53,122 nt of DNA. Source: Oscillospiraceae bacterium. Lineage in GTDB: Bacteria; Bacillota; Clostridia; Oscillospirales; CAG-272. The DNA lies in NCBI GenBank assembly GCA_015063955.1, contig SVTD01000008.1, forward strand, positions 1 to 53,122. The letters are read 5' to 3'. Below the pieces are notes generated by a model. It was not told the origin of the DNA. It did not search any database and saw only the letters and a program-made list of their open reading frames with translations. This document shows, piece by piece, positions 32,952 to 41,605 of this stretch. Numbering within the stretch: position 1 is the first letter of the stretch; every line of letters starts with the position of its first letter. The translations under genes were made by a program, and so were the position numbers.

Positions 32952-35489
32952 TCAGTCTACAACTTCAATTACGGAATTGTCAGTAATATCAGCGGTTGCC
33001 AGGAAGAACTTATCGGTCTTCATAAGAGAGTCGTACTCGCCGCAAACCTCTGCGCCGTTGATCTTAACGGTACGCTTTTCGCTTCCTGCGTTTGTGTACT
33101 TAACGGTAATGGGATGTCCCTTTACAGTGATCTCAAGGGTAGCATTGGTCGTAGGCATTGTGGCGGGCATCTGGAGGCAGAGTCCGTCAAGGGTGGGCTG
33201 GATACCGAAGCCGAATTTGATAAGGCTCTTGATAAGAACGGTACCGCTTCCTGTGTACCAGTCGCCCATGGAATCGCCCTCCATCTCGTATTCCTCGCTT
33301 GAGCAGTAGGAGTTGGGCATAGCGAAGGATGTCATGGTGCAGTTTTCGTGGGAGATAACGGCAGACTTTTCCATCTCAGTCCAAGCCTTAGCAGACTCAC
33401 CGAGAGAGAAGAGAGCCATAATAGCAAACATTGAAGCGTGAACGTATGCCGCGTTGTTCTCGTAAGTACCGTCGGTGATTCCGGCTATTCTTCCTGCCTC
33501 AAACTTGAGAGAAGGGGGGAACGCTACGTCAAAGGTCTTGATACCGTAAATAGAATCAACCGCCGCAAAGTTTTCGAGGATCTCCTTTCTGAGAGTAGGA
33601 TCGTTGTGGATCATACCGGAAAGTACCCAGAAGGAGTTTGCAGTAGTACTGCGTCTTGCAACGCCGTCGGCATCCTTCCAGGAGCCGAGCTTGTAGGAGA
33701 TCTTATCGCCCCAGCCGTGAATGATACGTCGCTCGCCCGCTTCGTTCACGTCAATAGCATATTTAAAGAGACCCTCCTTGAGCTCCTCAGAAGTCTTTCT
33801 GTAAAGCTCAAGCTTTTCGGTGTGCTTTCCGACTCTTGTGAGAATCTCTGTCATCTCACGGAGATTCTGATAAAGCTGGAGGGAAGCCATTACCGTAACA
33901 CCGCTGCCGAATCTCTTACCCTCATCAAGCGGCTTGCCGAGGCCGTCGATAGCGTCGTTCCAGTCGCCGGTCAGCGCTCTGAGGCAGTTTGTGTTATACT
34001 CACGGTCAAGGTTTCTGATAAGGAAATCCATGATCTTGACCATATGCTCGAGAACGCTGTCGCGAATATCGCTCTTACGCTCGATCCATGTATTTTCCTC
34101 GTTTGCTACGTAGTAGGAGCACTCCTCGTCAAGGATGGAGTAGTCGTCTGTGTAGCAAAGATAAGTGTAGATCGTGGAGATTACCCAAACGCCCTGGTCG
34201 ATATACATACGAAGGTCCATATCGGGGATCATATCGGGCGTTGCGGGGAGGGAGAACTGTCTGGGAGGTCTTCCGTCCTCAAGAATATAGTTAAGAGCTG
34301 TAATTATCTTCTCGCGGCTTTCCTTCGTGTGCCAGATGAGAGAGGACTCAAGCTGCTGGAATACGTCGCGGATACCGATGTGAGGGCCTGCATAGTTCTT
34401 ACCGAGGGCGCAGAAGCTTACCTGCTTCTGAACGTTACGGATAAAGCGGTTGAGAACCTTTGCGCGGATGGAGCCCTTCCAGTCGGAGAAATTAACTACC
34501 ATCTTATCGAACTCGTGAAGCTCCTTCTCCTCAGCCGCCTCAAGATCAGCGTCGATAAGGTCGAAATCGATGGCAGCGCCAACTGCAGCCTCAGCCTCGG
34601 CACGGTTATGATAGTAGGAAAGATCGAATTCACGGCGGATGGACTCGCCTGCAGAAAGCTCGTAGTGAACGATGTCGCAGGCCATAGGAATATCCGTGGT
34701 GTTAGCCTTGGAATGCTCCTTCTTGAAGCCGCCTGCACGGAGAGCCTCGGCATTTGTGAGACCTCTGCCCTTGGCACCGATGAAGTCGGACTTTGCCACC
34801 GTGTGATGCTCCTCGACGATCTCGCCGCCAACTTCCTTCTGGTTTATAACGAGGGAATCGTCATAGCTGCGGAGCATATAAGAGCCGCAAGGATATTTCA
34901 CACCGTATTTTGTCATTCTGTCCCAGAAGGCTTCGTTTTCGGCAAAGCGAAGGATAGCCTCAATGGAGGATGCCATGTAGAAGGGAACAGTCTCTTCTGT
35001 TTTGTTGATGGCAACGTAGGAGAAATGGATATGCTTGTCGCGGCTTACGTGAAGACGTACTGCAAAGGTAACGTTATCCGTGTCAGCGATGTAATATGCG
35101 CATCTGTAGGAATAAACTACGTATCTCTCTACCTTGAGAGGCTCAAAGAGCTGGCGGTTTGCGCCGAGAACGGAAACGGGAAAGAACTCACCGTTGTCAA
35201 GGGGGATACCTGCAAAGAAGCCGATGGAGGGGTCCTCTGCAAAGTTTACTGTCTTGAAGATAGCAAAGGTAGATTCGCAGGCATCGATATATCCTGAGGA
35301 CTTAGCCCAAACCACAAGTCCGTCTGCATCGTAAGGGTAGCGGCTCTCGCCCTTTTCTCTCTCGCAGCAGAGAATATCGTTTTCGTTAAGATAATATGAA
35401 TTTTGAGGAAGCTTCTTGTCGGGATCGGGACTGGCCTTGAGATCTTCGATCTGACAAAGAAGGTCTTTGATTTTTTCGTACAGAGTCAT
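32952..35489 (-). CDS. GH94-like glycoside phosphorylase
   Basis: An 845-residue cytoplasmic enzyme of the GH94 (formerly GT36) type: an N-terminal beta-sandwich (about 1-290), a helical linker and an (alpha/alpha)6 barrel, then a small C-terminal beta domain. The barrel holds RDVFQQLESSL, YIDQGVWVISTIYTYL, the general-acid region TGDWNDAIDGLG (Asp509-Asp512) and GTYENNAAYVHASMFAI, all matching GH94 landmarks. It would split a beta-linked disaccharide or oligosaccharide with phosphate to a sugar 1-phosphate, saving ATP. The linkage is not predictable; the second half of the sequence is divergent from cellobiose phosphorylase. The start at 35489 has AAAGGA 9 bases upstream. No signal peptide. 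It is monocistronic. Confidence 0.8.
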   Translation of the reverse strand: MTLYEKIKDLLCQIEDLKASPDPDKKLPQNSYYLNENDILCCEREKGESRYPYDADGLVVWAKSSGYIDACESTFAIFKTVNFAEDPSIGFFAGIPLDNGEFFPVSVLGANRQLFEPLKVERYVVYSYRCAYYIADTDNVTFAVRLHVSRDKHIHFSYVAINKTEETVPFYMASSIEAILRFAENEAFWDRMTKYGVKYPCGSYMLRSYDDSLVINQKEVGGEIVEEHHTVAKSDFIGAKGRGLTNAEALRAGGFKKEHSKANTTDIPMACDIVHYELSAGESIRREFDLSYYHNRAEAEAAVGAAIDFDLIDADLEAAEEKELHEFDKMVVNFSDWKGSIRAKVLNRFIRNVQKQVSFCALGKNYAGPHIGIRDVFQQLESSLIWHTKESREKIITALNYILEDGRPPRQFSLPATPDMIPDMDLRMYIDQGVWVISTIYTYLCYTDDYSILDEECSYYVANEENTWIERKSDIRDSVLEHMVKIMDFLIRNLDREYNTNCLRALTGDWNDAIDGLGKPLDEGKRFGSGVTVMASLQLYQNLREMTEILTRVGKHTEKLELYRKTSEELKEGLFKYAIDVNEAGERRIIHGWGDKISYKLGSWKDADGVARRSTTANSFWVLSGMIHNDPTLRKEILENFAAVDSIYGIKTFDVAFPPSLKFEAGRIAGITDGTYENNAAYVHASMFAIMALFSLGESAKAWTEMEKSAVISHENCTMTSFAMPNSYCSSEEYEMEGDSMGDWYTGSGTVLIKSLIKFGFGIQPTLDGLCLQMPATMPTTNATLEITVKGHPITVKYTNAGSEKRTVKINGAEVCGEYDSLMKTDKFFLATADITDNSVIEVVD

Positions 35490-35557
35490 AGCACGGTTCC
35501 TTTCGGGATTATTTAAAAATATTCTACCATATTTCTCATGTGTCTTCAAGGGAACTA

Positions 35558-35586
35558 TTGATTTTTTCGAAAAAATTATGTAATAT
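35558..35586 (+). promoter_or_regulatory. Promoter of nnrD-ybaK
   Basis: TTGATT (35558-35563), 17 bases, TAATAT (35581-35586), about 35 bases before the nnrD start. A moderate match in AT-rich DNA. Confidence 0.45.
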
Positions 35587-35621
35587 TGAACTATAAATAA
35601 TCAAAGAAAGCAAGTATTAAT

Positions 35622-37115
35622 ATGAAGAAGATTCTGACAGCAACGCAGATGAAGGAGTGTGACCATTCCACCATTGCAATGGGAACGCCCTCGTCTGTAC
35701 TTATGCAAAGAGCGGCAAACGCCGTTTTCAGCGCTGTAAAAGATAAATACGATCTTGGGAACACCCTTGTTATCTGCGGCAGCGGAAACAACGGCGGCGA
35801 CGGTCTCCTCGTGGCACTCGCCCTCCATAAAGAGGGTCACTGCTGTGACGTATGGTACGTGGGCGAGGATCACGCAATGACCGAGGAAACTGAAAGCCGC
35901 TATAACGAAGCACTTGACGCCTGCATCACCTTTGTAGACGAGCCTGAGATGAGCGAGTATACTCTTATTATCGATGCTGTTTTCGGCACGGGACTCTGCT
36001 TTGCACCTGAGGGAAAGGCAAGAGCTGCGATCAACGCAATGAACTCTTCCGAGTGTCCTGTTGTTTCTGTGGATATTCCTTCCGGAATATCTGCCGATAC
36101 GGGAGAAGCTCCCGGTGCTTACGTTATTGCCGATACGACGGTTACGATGCAGGCTTATAAAAGAGGACATACAAAGTGCGCAGGTCTTGACGCATCGGGA
36201 AGGATAATCTGCGCCGATCTCGGTATCGATACCTCCTTTGCCACGGATACTGACGGTATGATGCCCGTAGCCATCGACGACGGAGATCTTTCCCTGATCC
36301 CAAGAAGGAAAAGAGATTCAAATAAAGGAACCTTCGGAAGAGTTCTCGTTATTGCAGGCAGTATGGGAATGTGCGGTGCAGCTTATCTTTCTGCGGCGGC
36401 GGCATACAGAACGGGCGCAGGTATCGTTGAGATATTTACTCACGAATCAAACCGCGTCATCCTCCAGACCCTTCTGCCCGAGGCTATCGTTTCCACCTAT
36501 GAATCAATTATCCACGATGCCGATAAGCTTCGGTATTCCATCGAGCAGGCAACGGTGATCGTTATCGGACCCGGTATCGGCAAGGATTATAACGCAAGGG
36601 TTCTCGTTCGTGAGACCTACGATCTTACGGATGCCCCCATTATCATTGATGCCGATGCCCTTAACGTCACGGCTATGGAGGGGCTTGATTTCCCAACTGA
36701 CGTTCCCGTTATCGTCACTCCTCACCCCGGAGAGCTTTCAAGGCTTACAGGCAAGAGCATAAAGGCACTTTCAAGAGATACGTGGAGGAGTGCTATGGAT
36801 TATGCCCGGGAAAAGGATATAATCTGCGTTTCGAAGTTTGCGAGAACGGTAATTACCGACGGTGAAAACGTGTTCGTCAATATGTCCGGCGGGCCCTCTC
36901 TTTCCAAGGGCGGAAGCGGAGACGTGCTGACGGGCGTTATTGCCGGAATGCTTGCTTCGGGTCTTTCTCCCATCGGAGCGGCATCCATCGGAGCATACGT
37001 TCACGGAAGAGCAGGGGATATAACAGCAGAGAGATCAGGTGATTACTCTCCTTTGGCGCGTGACGTAATCGACGCCCTCGGAAATGTATTGAAGAATGCG
37101 AGGGGAAAGAAGTAA
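35622..37115 (+). CDS. nnrD: Bifunctional NAD(P)H-hydrate epimerase/dehydratase
   Basis: A 497-residue fusion of the YjeF-N epimerase (about 1-210, with GSGNNGGDGLLVA near 51-63) and the ADP-dependent (S)-NAD(P)HX dehydratase (about 220-497, with GKGTFGRVLVIAG-like start, GPGIG near 314 and SKGGSGDVLTGVIAGM near 428-443, the nucleotide-binding anion hole). It repairs hydrated NADH and NADPH. The bifunctional form is usual in Firmicutes. It ends overlapping the ATG of ybaK by one base. Confidence 0.93.
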   Translation: MKKILTATQMKECDHSTIAMGTPSSVLMQRAANAVFSAVKDKYDLGNTLVICGSGNNGGDGLLVALALHKEGHCCDVWYVGEDHAMTEETESRYNEALDACITFVDEPEMSEYTLIIDAVFGTGLCFAPEGKARAAINAMNSSECPVVSVDIPSGISADTGEAPGAYVIADTTVTMQAYKRGHTKCAGLDASGRIICADLGIDTSFATDTDGMMPVAIDDGDLSLIPRRKRDSNKGTFGRVLVIAGSMGMCGAAYLSAAAAYRTGAGIVEIFTHESNRVILQTLLPEAIVSTYESIIHDADKLRYSIEQATVIVIGPGIGKDYNARVLVRETYDLTDAPIIIDADALNVTAMEGLDFPTDVPVIVTPHPGELSRLTGKSIKALSRDTWRSAMDYAREKDIICVSKFARTVITDGENVFVNMSGGPSLSKGGSGDVLTGVIAGMLASGLSPIGAASIGAYVHGRAGDITAERSGDYSPLARDVIDALGNVLKNARGKK

Positions 37116-37585
37116 TGGCGGCTCTGAAAACAAACGCAATGCGCATCCTTGATGCTAAAAGGATCGCCTACAAGCACTACGAATACGATGAAAATACGAC
37201 TGACGGTCTTCTTGTGGCACAGCTTTTGGGACAGCCGAGGGAAAAGGTATTCAAAACCCTCGTAACGGTAGCCGCATCCAAGCAGAATTACGTATTCGTT
37301 ATTCCCGTGGGAGAGACCCTCGATCTGAAAAAGGCCGCAAAAACGGTATCAGAAAAGTCACTTGCGATGATAAAGCAAAAAGAGCTTTTGCCCCTTACGG
37401 GGTATATCCACGGGGGCTGCTCGCCCGTAGGAATGAAAAAGCAGTTCAGAACCGTGATACATTCAAGTGCAAAGGAGCAGGAAACCATATGCGTATCCGC
37501 AGGTCACGTTGGTAATCAGATCGAGGTTTCCGTCGGGGAGCTTTCACAGCTTATAAAAGCTGAATTTGCAGAAATTATCGTATAA
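37115..37585 (+). CDS. ybaK: Cys-tRNA(Pro) deacylase YbaK/EbsC
   Basis: A 156-residue YbaK-type trans-editing protein that clears mischarged Cys-tRNA(Pro) made by prolyl-tRNA synthetase. The family core is visible: LLGQPREKVFKTLV, then the conserved Lys of the KTLV strand, GYIHGGCSPVGMKKQF near the middle and SAGHVGNQIEV near the C-terminus. It is translationally coupled to nnrD (TAATG). The length is normal. Confidence 0.92.
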   Translation: MAALKTNAMRILDAKRIAYKHYEYDENTTDGLLVAQLLGQPREKVFKTLVTVAASKQNYVFVIPVGETLDLKKAAKTVSEKSLAMIKQKELLPLTGYIHGGCSPVGMKKQFRTVIHSSAKEQETICVSAGHVGNQIEVSVGELSQLIKAEFAEIIV

Positions 37586-37629
37586 AAATTTGAGATTATG
37601 TAAATAAAAAATGAATTAGTTTAAATTTA

Positions 37630-37658
37630 TTGACAGCTATTTTTGATGATATTATAAT
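37630..37658 (+). promoter_or_regulatory. Consensus promoter of the ABC exporter operon
   Basis: TTGACA (37630-37635), 17 bases, TATAAT (37653-37658): a perfect sigma-A consensus. The transcript should begin near 37665, leaving about 54 bases of leader. Confidence 0.88.
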
Positions 37659-37672
37659 ATTTACAGTTAAAA

Positions 37673-37691
37673 AGCCCCCAATATGGGGGCT
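37673..37691 (+). promoter_or_regulatory. 5'-terminal leader hairpin
   Basis: AGCCCCC/GGGGGCT, 7 bp, loop AATAT, starting about 8 bases from the predicted transcript start. It has no T run behind it, so it is not a terminator. It may protect the mRNA 5' end or serve as a regulatory structure in front of the exporter genes. Confidence 0.6.
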
Positions 37692-37718
37692 GATTTCTGT
37701 TAGACCCGGAGGTACAAA

Positions 37719-39485
37719 TTGAAAAAAGAAAAGAAAGGAAGCGGCGTAAAGCTTACACGGTATCTTAAACCGTACTGGATATTCTGTCTGCTTTCTCCTC
37801 TGCTTATGGCGGGAGAGGTGCTGATAGATCTGTTCCAGCCAAAGCTTATGTCCCATATAGTTGACGAAAGCATATCGGGAAAGCCCTTTGAGGAGATAAT
37901 GCCAACCGTTATTCTTACGGGAGTGCTTATGCTTGTTCTCGTTGCCGTCGGCGGTCTGTGCGGCTCTCTCAGCGCTTATACCGCAGGCGTTGCCAGTGAG
38001 AGATTCGGTGACGATCTCAGGCGTGACGGCTTTAATAAGGTAATGTCTCTTTCTCTCCAGCAGACCGATAAGTTTACAACGGGCTCCCTCGTTACGAGAC
38101 TTACAAACGATATAGTCGCCCTTCGTGACCTTGTAATGACGGTTCTGCGTATGCTTATCCGAGCACCTATGTTTCTTATCGGCGGTCTCGTTATGTGTCT
38201 TACCCTTGACGTTAACTTCGGATACGTTCTTCTTGCATCCATTCCCGTTCAGATAGTGATCGTTGTCATTATGATAAAATATTCTCACCCCATCTTTTCC
38301 AAGGTGCAGAAGAAGCTTGATAACGTAAACTCCGTGGTTCAGGAAAACGTAAGCGGAGCGAGAGTAGTCAAGGCGTATACCAACGAGGAATTTGAGATCG
38401 AGCGCTTTGACCGCGCAAATAAGGATTACAGAAATACGAATCTTTCCGTTCTCCGTCTTTTTGCCCTCGTAATGCCCGTTCTTATGATAGTTATGAACCT
38501 TGCGGTCATCGCTATCATTCTTATAGGCGGCTACCGTGCCGAGGCTCAGGCGCTTAACGTCGGTGACGTTATGGCGGCAACTCAGTATATCACCCGCGTT
38601 CTTATGGCGATCATGATGGTTTCCAATATCTTTCAGCAGGCCTCCCGAGCTCAGGCATCTGCATCCCGTGTGCGCGAGATCCTTGAATGCGAGCCCGTTA
38701 TTAAGGACGGACCTGTAAAGGATTCCGATGAAAAGGGAACGGTACGCTTTGAGAACGTAAGCTTTGCTTATCCCGAATCCAGCGGTGTTGAGGTGCTTTC
38801 AGGCATCAGCTTTGAGATAAAACGGGGAGAAACGGTTGCAGTGATCGGCTCCACCGGATGCGGAAAGACCTCTCTCGTTAACCTTATCCCAAGATTCTAC
38901 GATGCAACGATCGGAAACGTATACATTGACGGTGTTAACGTAAAGGACTGGGATACCGAGGCTCTCAGAAGAAGGATCAGCTTCGTTTTACAGAAGAGTG
39001 AGCTTTTCTCGGGAACGGTCAAGGAGAATATTATGATCGGCAGCGAGAACGCAACCGATGAAGAGGTTCTTCGCGCCGCTGAGATCGCTCAGGCGGATAG
39101 CTTCGTTTCCCAAATGCCCAATAAATATTATACCTACGTGGCAGAGAAGGGCGCATCCCTCTCCGGCGGTCAGAAGCAGCGTATCGCCATTGCAAGAGGA
39201 ATACTTCGCCGTCCCGAGATCATCATTTTTGATGACAGCACCTCGGCTCTTGACCTTACAACCGAGGCAAAGGTACAGAAGGGCCTTCGTGAAAATCTTG
39301 AAGGCACCACCGTTATCATGATCGCTCAGAGAATTGCCAGCGTTATGAACGCTGACAGGATCGCAGTTATTGAAAACGGTGCTCTCGTAGCCTTTGATAA
39401 CCACGAAAATCTTATGAAGAGCTGTGATACTTATAAGGATATCTATGCATCTCAGATGAAGGGAGGCAGCGGTATCAATGAGTAA
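37719..39485 (+). CDS. ABC exporter half-transporter, degenerate-site subunit
   Basis: A 588-residue ABC exporter subunit: six transmembrane helices (about 18-305), then the nucleotide-binding domain. Walker A is GSTGCGKT (377-384) and the signature LSGGQ (481-485). The Walker B reads IIIFDD, so Asp506 replaces the catalytic Glu, and the H-loop His is Gln537 (IAQR). This subunit therefore cannot hydrolyse ATP at its own Walker site, as in heterodimeric exporters of the BmrC/TM287 type. The start is TTG with GGAGGT 7 bases upstream. It overlaps the partner gene by 8 bases. Likely exports drugs, lipids or peptides; the substrate is unknown. Confidence 0.9.
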   Translation: MKKEKKGSGVKLTRYLKPYWIFCLLSPLLMAGEVLIDLFQPKLMSHIVDESISGKPFEEIMPTVILTGVLMLVLVAVGGLCGSLSAYTAGVASERFGDDLRRDGFNKVMSLSLQQTDKFTTGSLVTRLTNDIVALRDLVMTVLRMLIRAPMFLIGGLVMCLTLDVNFGYVLLASIPVQIVIVVIMIKYSHPIFSKVQKKLDNVNSVVQENVSGARVVKAYTNEEFEIERFDRANKDYRNTNLSVLRLFALVMPVLMIVMNLAVIAIILIGGYRAEAQALNVGDVMAATQYITRVLMAIMMVSNIFQQASRAQASASRVREILECEPVIKDGPVKDSDEKGTVRFENVSFAYPESSGVEVLSGISFEIKRGETVAVIGSTGCGKTSLVNLIPRFYDATIGNVYIDGVNVKDWDTEALRRRISFVLQKSELFSGTVKENIMIGSENATDEEVLRAAEIAQADSFVSQMPNKYYTYVAEKGASLSGGQKQRIAIARGILRRPEIIIFDDSTSALDLTTEAKVQKGLRENLEGTTVIMIAQRIASVMNADRIAVIENGALVAFDNHENLMKSCDTYKDIYASQMKGGSGINE

Positions 39486-41403
39486 TTTCGATAAAGGATC
39501 AGTAAAGGAAAGAATGGGTACTCCCGGCGCTTCTGATGACAGAGGCGACCCAAAGATGGCATCAGAGCAAAAGCAGCAGACTCTTCCCATGGGTCCGAGA
39601 AGAGGCGGTCCCCGCGGCGGTATGCCCGCAGAAAAGCCAAAGAATATAAAGGATACCGTAGTTAAGCTTTTCAAGTATATCAGCAGATCCCGATTCCAGC
39701 TTGCGGGGCTCATCATAATAATGCTTATCACCACGGCACTGACTCTTGCAGGTCCCGCACTTCAGGGTAGCGCCATCAATACGATCGGTGATATCGTTGC
39801 CAAAAAAGAGGGAGCCTTTGATACTCTTATAAAGACCCTTATCACTATGGCTGCGGTTTATATTCTGTCATCCGTTTTCACGTGGCTTCAGGGTCTTCTC
39901 TCCGCAAAGGTATCTCAGACCACCGTATATAATCTCAGAAGGGATCTTTTCAAAAAGATCTCCTATCTGCCTATAAAGTATACGGATACCCACGCCCACG
40001 GCGATCTTATGAGCCGTATGACAAACGACGTTGATAATATCTCCATCACCGTCTCTCAGTCAATTACCTCTCTTATTTCCAGCGTGCTCACGCTTTTCGG
40101 CTCTCTGTTTATGATAATCTGGTTCAGCCGAAAATGTCTCGTTATGGCGCTCGTTACTATCTGTACGATCCCCCTCACCATTCTCGCTACAACTTTTCTT
40201 ACGAAGCATATGAGTAAGTATTTTGTAAAAAGACAGCGCCTTCTCGGTGAGCTCAACGGTCAGGTAGAGGAGATGGTAACGGGCTATAAGACCGTTATGG
40301 CTTACAGCAGAGAGGATATTGAGTGCGAAAGGTTTGCGTCTATCAGCGAAAACCTCCAGAAGGTCGGCGTAAAGGCCGCCGTATGGAGTGGACTTATGGG
40401 TCCTGTTAATAACTTTATCAATAACCTGAACTACCTTCTCGTGGTTGCCTGCGGTGCGCTCTTCGTGTCCATGGGCGTGCTCCTTCCCGGTAGCATTCAG
40501 TCAATTATCCAGTATGCAAAGCAGTTCTCAATGCCTCTCAGCCAGCTTGCGAACGAATATACAAATATTCTTACGGCAGTAGCAGGCGCAGAACGCGTTT
40601 TTGAGGTACTTGAAAGCCCCGATGAGATCGACGAGGGAACTACTGATATTGATCCCGAAAAGATCAAGGGCGACCTTGAATTCAAAAACATCGACTTTTC
40701 ATACGTGCCCGAAAAGCAGGTGCTCCACGATTTCAACCTTTCCGTAAGAAACGGACAGAAGATAGCCATCGTCGGTGCTACGGGCAGCGGAAAGACCACC
40801 GTCGTAAATCTTCTCACAAGATTCTACGATCAGGACAGCGGAACCATCACCCTTGACGGAGTAGATATTCGCGATATTCCAAAGGAAAAGCTTCGCTCCT
40901 GTATTGCAATAGTACTTCAGGATACGGTTCTTTTCTCCGATACCATCGATGCAAATATCAGATACGGTAATCCCGATGCCACAGATGAAGAGGTTATGGC
41001 GGCTGCAAAAACTGCCAACGCTCACAGCTTTATCCGCCATCTGCCCGAGGGCTATAAAACGGTTCTGGCAGAATCGGGTAGCAATCTCAGTCAGGGTCAG
41101 CGTCAGCTGCTTTCAATTGCACGTGCCGTTCTTGCAGATCCCAAGATCCTGATCCTTGATGAGGCTACAAGCTCCGTCGATACGAGAACAGAGATGAAGA
41201 TCCAGTCTGCAATGTTTGCTCTTATGGAGGGCAGAACCAGCCTTATCATCGCTCACCGTCTTTCCACGATCATCGACGCCGATATAATCGTCGTTGTCCG
41301 TGACGGACACGTGGTTGAAAGCGGAAGCCACTCAGAGCTTCTTTTAAAGGGCGGAGAATACTCAAATCTTTATAAAAACCAGTTTGCAGGCTTTGCAACC
41401 TGA
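39478..41403 (+). CDS. ABC exporter half-transporter, catalytic subunit
   Basis: A 641-residue partner of the preceding subunit. An N-terminal hydrophilic leader of about 65 residues (with RRGGPRGGMP) precedes six helices and the nucleotide-binding domain. Walker A is GATGSGKT (near 436), Walker B ILILDEATS with the catalytic Glu (near 557) and the H-loop IAHR is intact; its own signature is LSQGQ, a weaker form of LSGGQ. The fully active site is therefore formed by this Walker pair with the LSGGQ of the partner, the expected arrangement in a heterodimer. It ends before a structured terminator. Confidence 0.9.
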   Translation: MSNFDKGSVKERMGTPGASDDRGDPKMASEQKQQTLPMGPRRGGPRGGMPAEKPKNIKDTVVKLFKYISRSRFQLAGLIIIMLITTALTLAGPALQGSAINTIGDIVAKKEGAFDTLIKTLITMAAVYILSSVFTWLQGLLSAKVSQTTVYNLRRDLFKKISYLPIKYTDTHAHGDLMSRMTNDVDNISITVSQSITSLISSVLTLFGSLFMIIWFSRKCLVMALVTICTIPLTILATTFLTKHMSKYFVKRQRLLGELNGQVEEMVTGYKTVMAYSREDIECERFASISENLQKVGVKAAVWSGLMGPVNNFINNLNYLLVVACGALFVSMGVLLPGSIQSIIQYAKQFSMPLSQLANEYTNILTAVAGAERVFEVLESPDEIDEGTTDIDPEKIKGDLEFKNIDFSYVPEKQVLHDFNLSVRNGQKIAIVGATGSGKTTVVNLLTRFYDQDSGTITLDGVDIRDIPKEKLRSCIAIVLQDTVLFSDTIDANIRYGNPDATDEEVMAAAKTANAHSFIRHLPEGYKTVLAESGSNLSQGQRQLLSIARAVLADPKILILDEATSSVDTRTEMKIQSAMFALMEGRTSLIIAHRLSTIIDADIIVVVRDGHVVESGSHSELLLKGGEYSNLYKNQFAGFAT

Positions 41404-41418
41404 TAAAAAGGGGCTGTC

Positions 41419-41480
41419 GCACGAAGCTCCGCAAAAAAAGCCGGGTTATCCTAAAAAAGGATAGCCCGGTTGTTGCTTTC
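41419..41480 (+). terminator. Structured terminator after the ABC operon
   Basis: Stem CCGGGTTATCCT/AGGATAGCCCGG (41441-41469, one G-T pair) with an A5 loop; an outer ACGAAGC/GCTTTCGT pairing encloses it. The T tail is poor, so termination may be partial. The word AAGCTCCGCAAAAAA is shared with the element near 32630. Confidence 0.6.
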
Positions 41481-41541
41481 GTGGTATACACAAAAGCTTC
41501 ATTTTGTAAAATATTTATCTTAAATATTACATCACACCATA

Positions 41542-41570
41542 TTTACATTCATCCGTATACATGTTATAAT
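41542..41570 (+). promoter_or_regulatory. Promoter of the dockerin transglutaminase gene
   Basis: TTTACA (41542-41547), 17 bases, TATAAT (41565-41570), about 35 bases before the start codon. Confidence 0.75.
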
Positions 41571-41605
41571 ACAAACATAAACAAAACAAAATCGGCAGGA
41601 ATATT

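Noticed and set aside
33438..35297. Long antisense open frame (619 codons) opposite the GH94-like gene
   Set aside because: It lies entirely antisense to a gene with clear family motifs; the sense codon bias leaves few stops in the opposite frame. The product matches no family I know.
37673..37691. Riboswitch or transcription attenuator before the ABC genes
   Set aside because: Only a single 7-bp hairpin without alternative pairing, U tract or known aptamer pattern; kept only as a leader hairpin.
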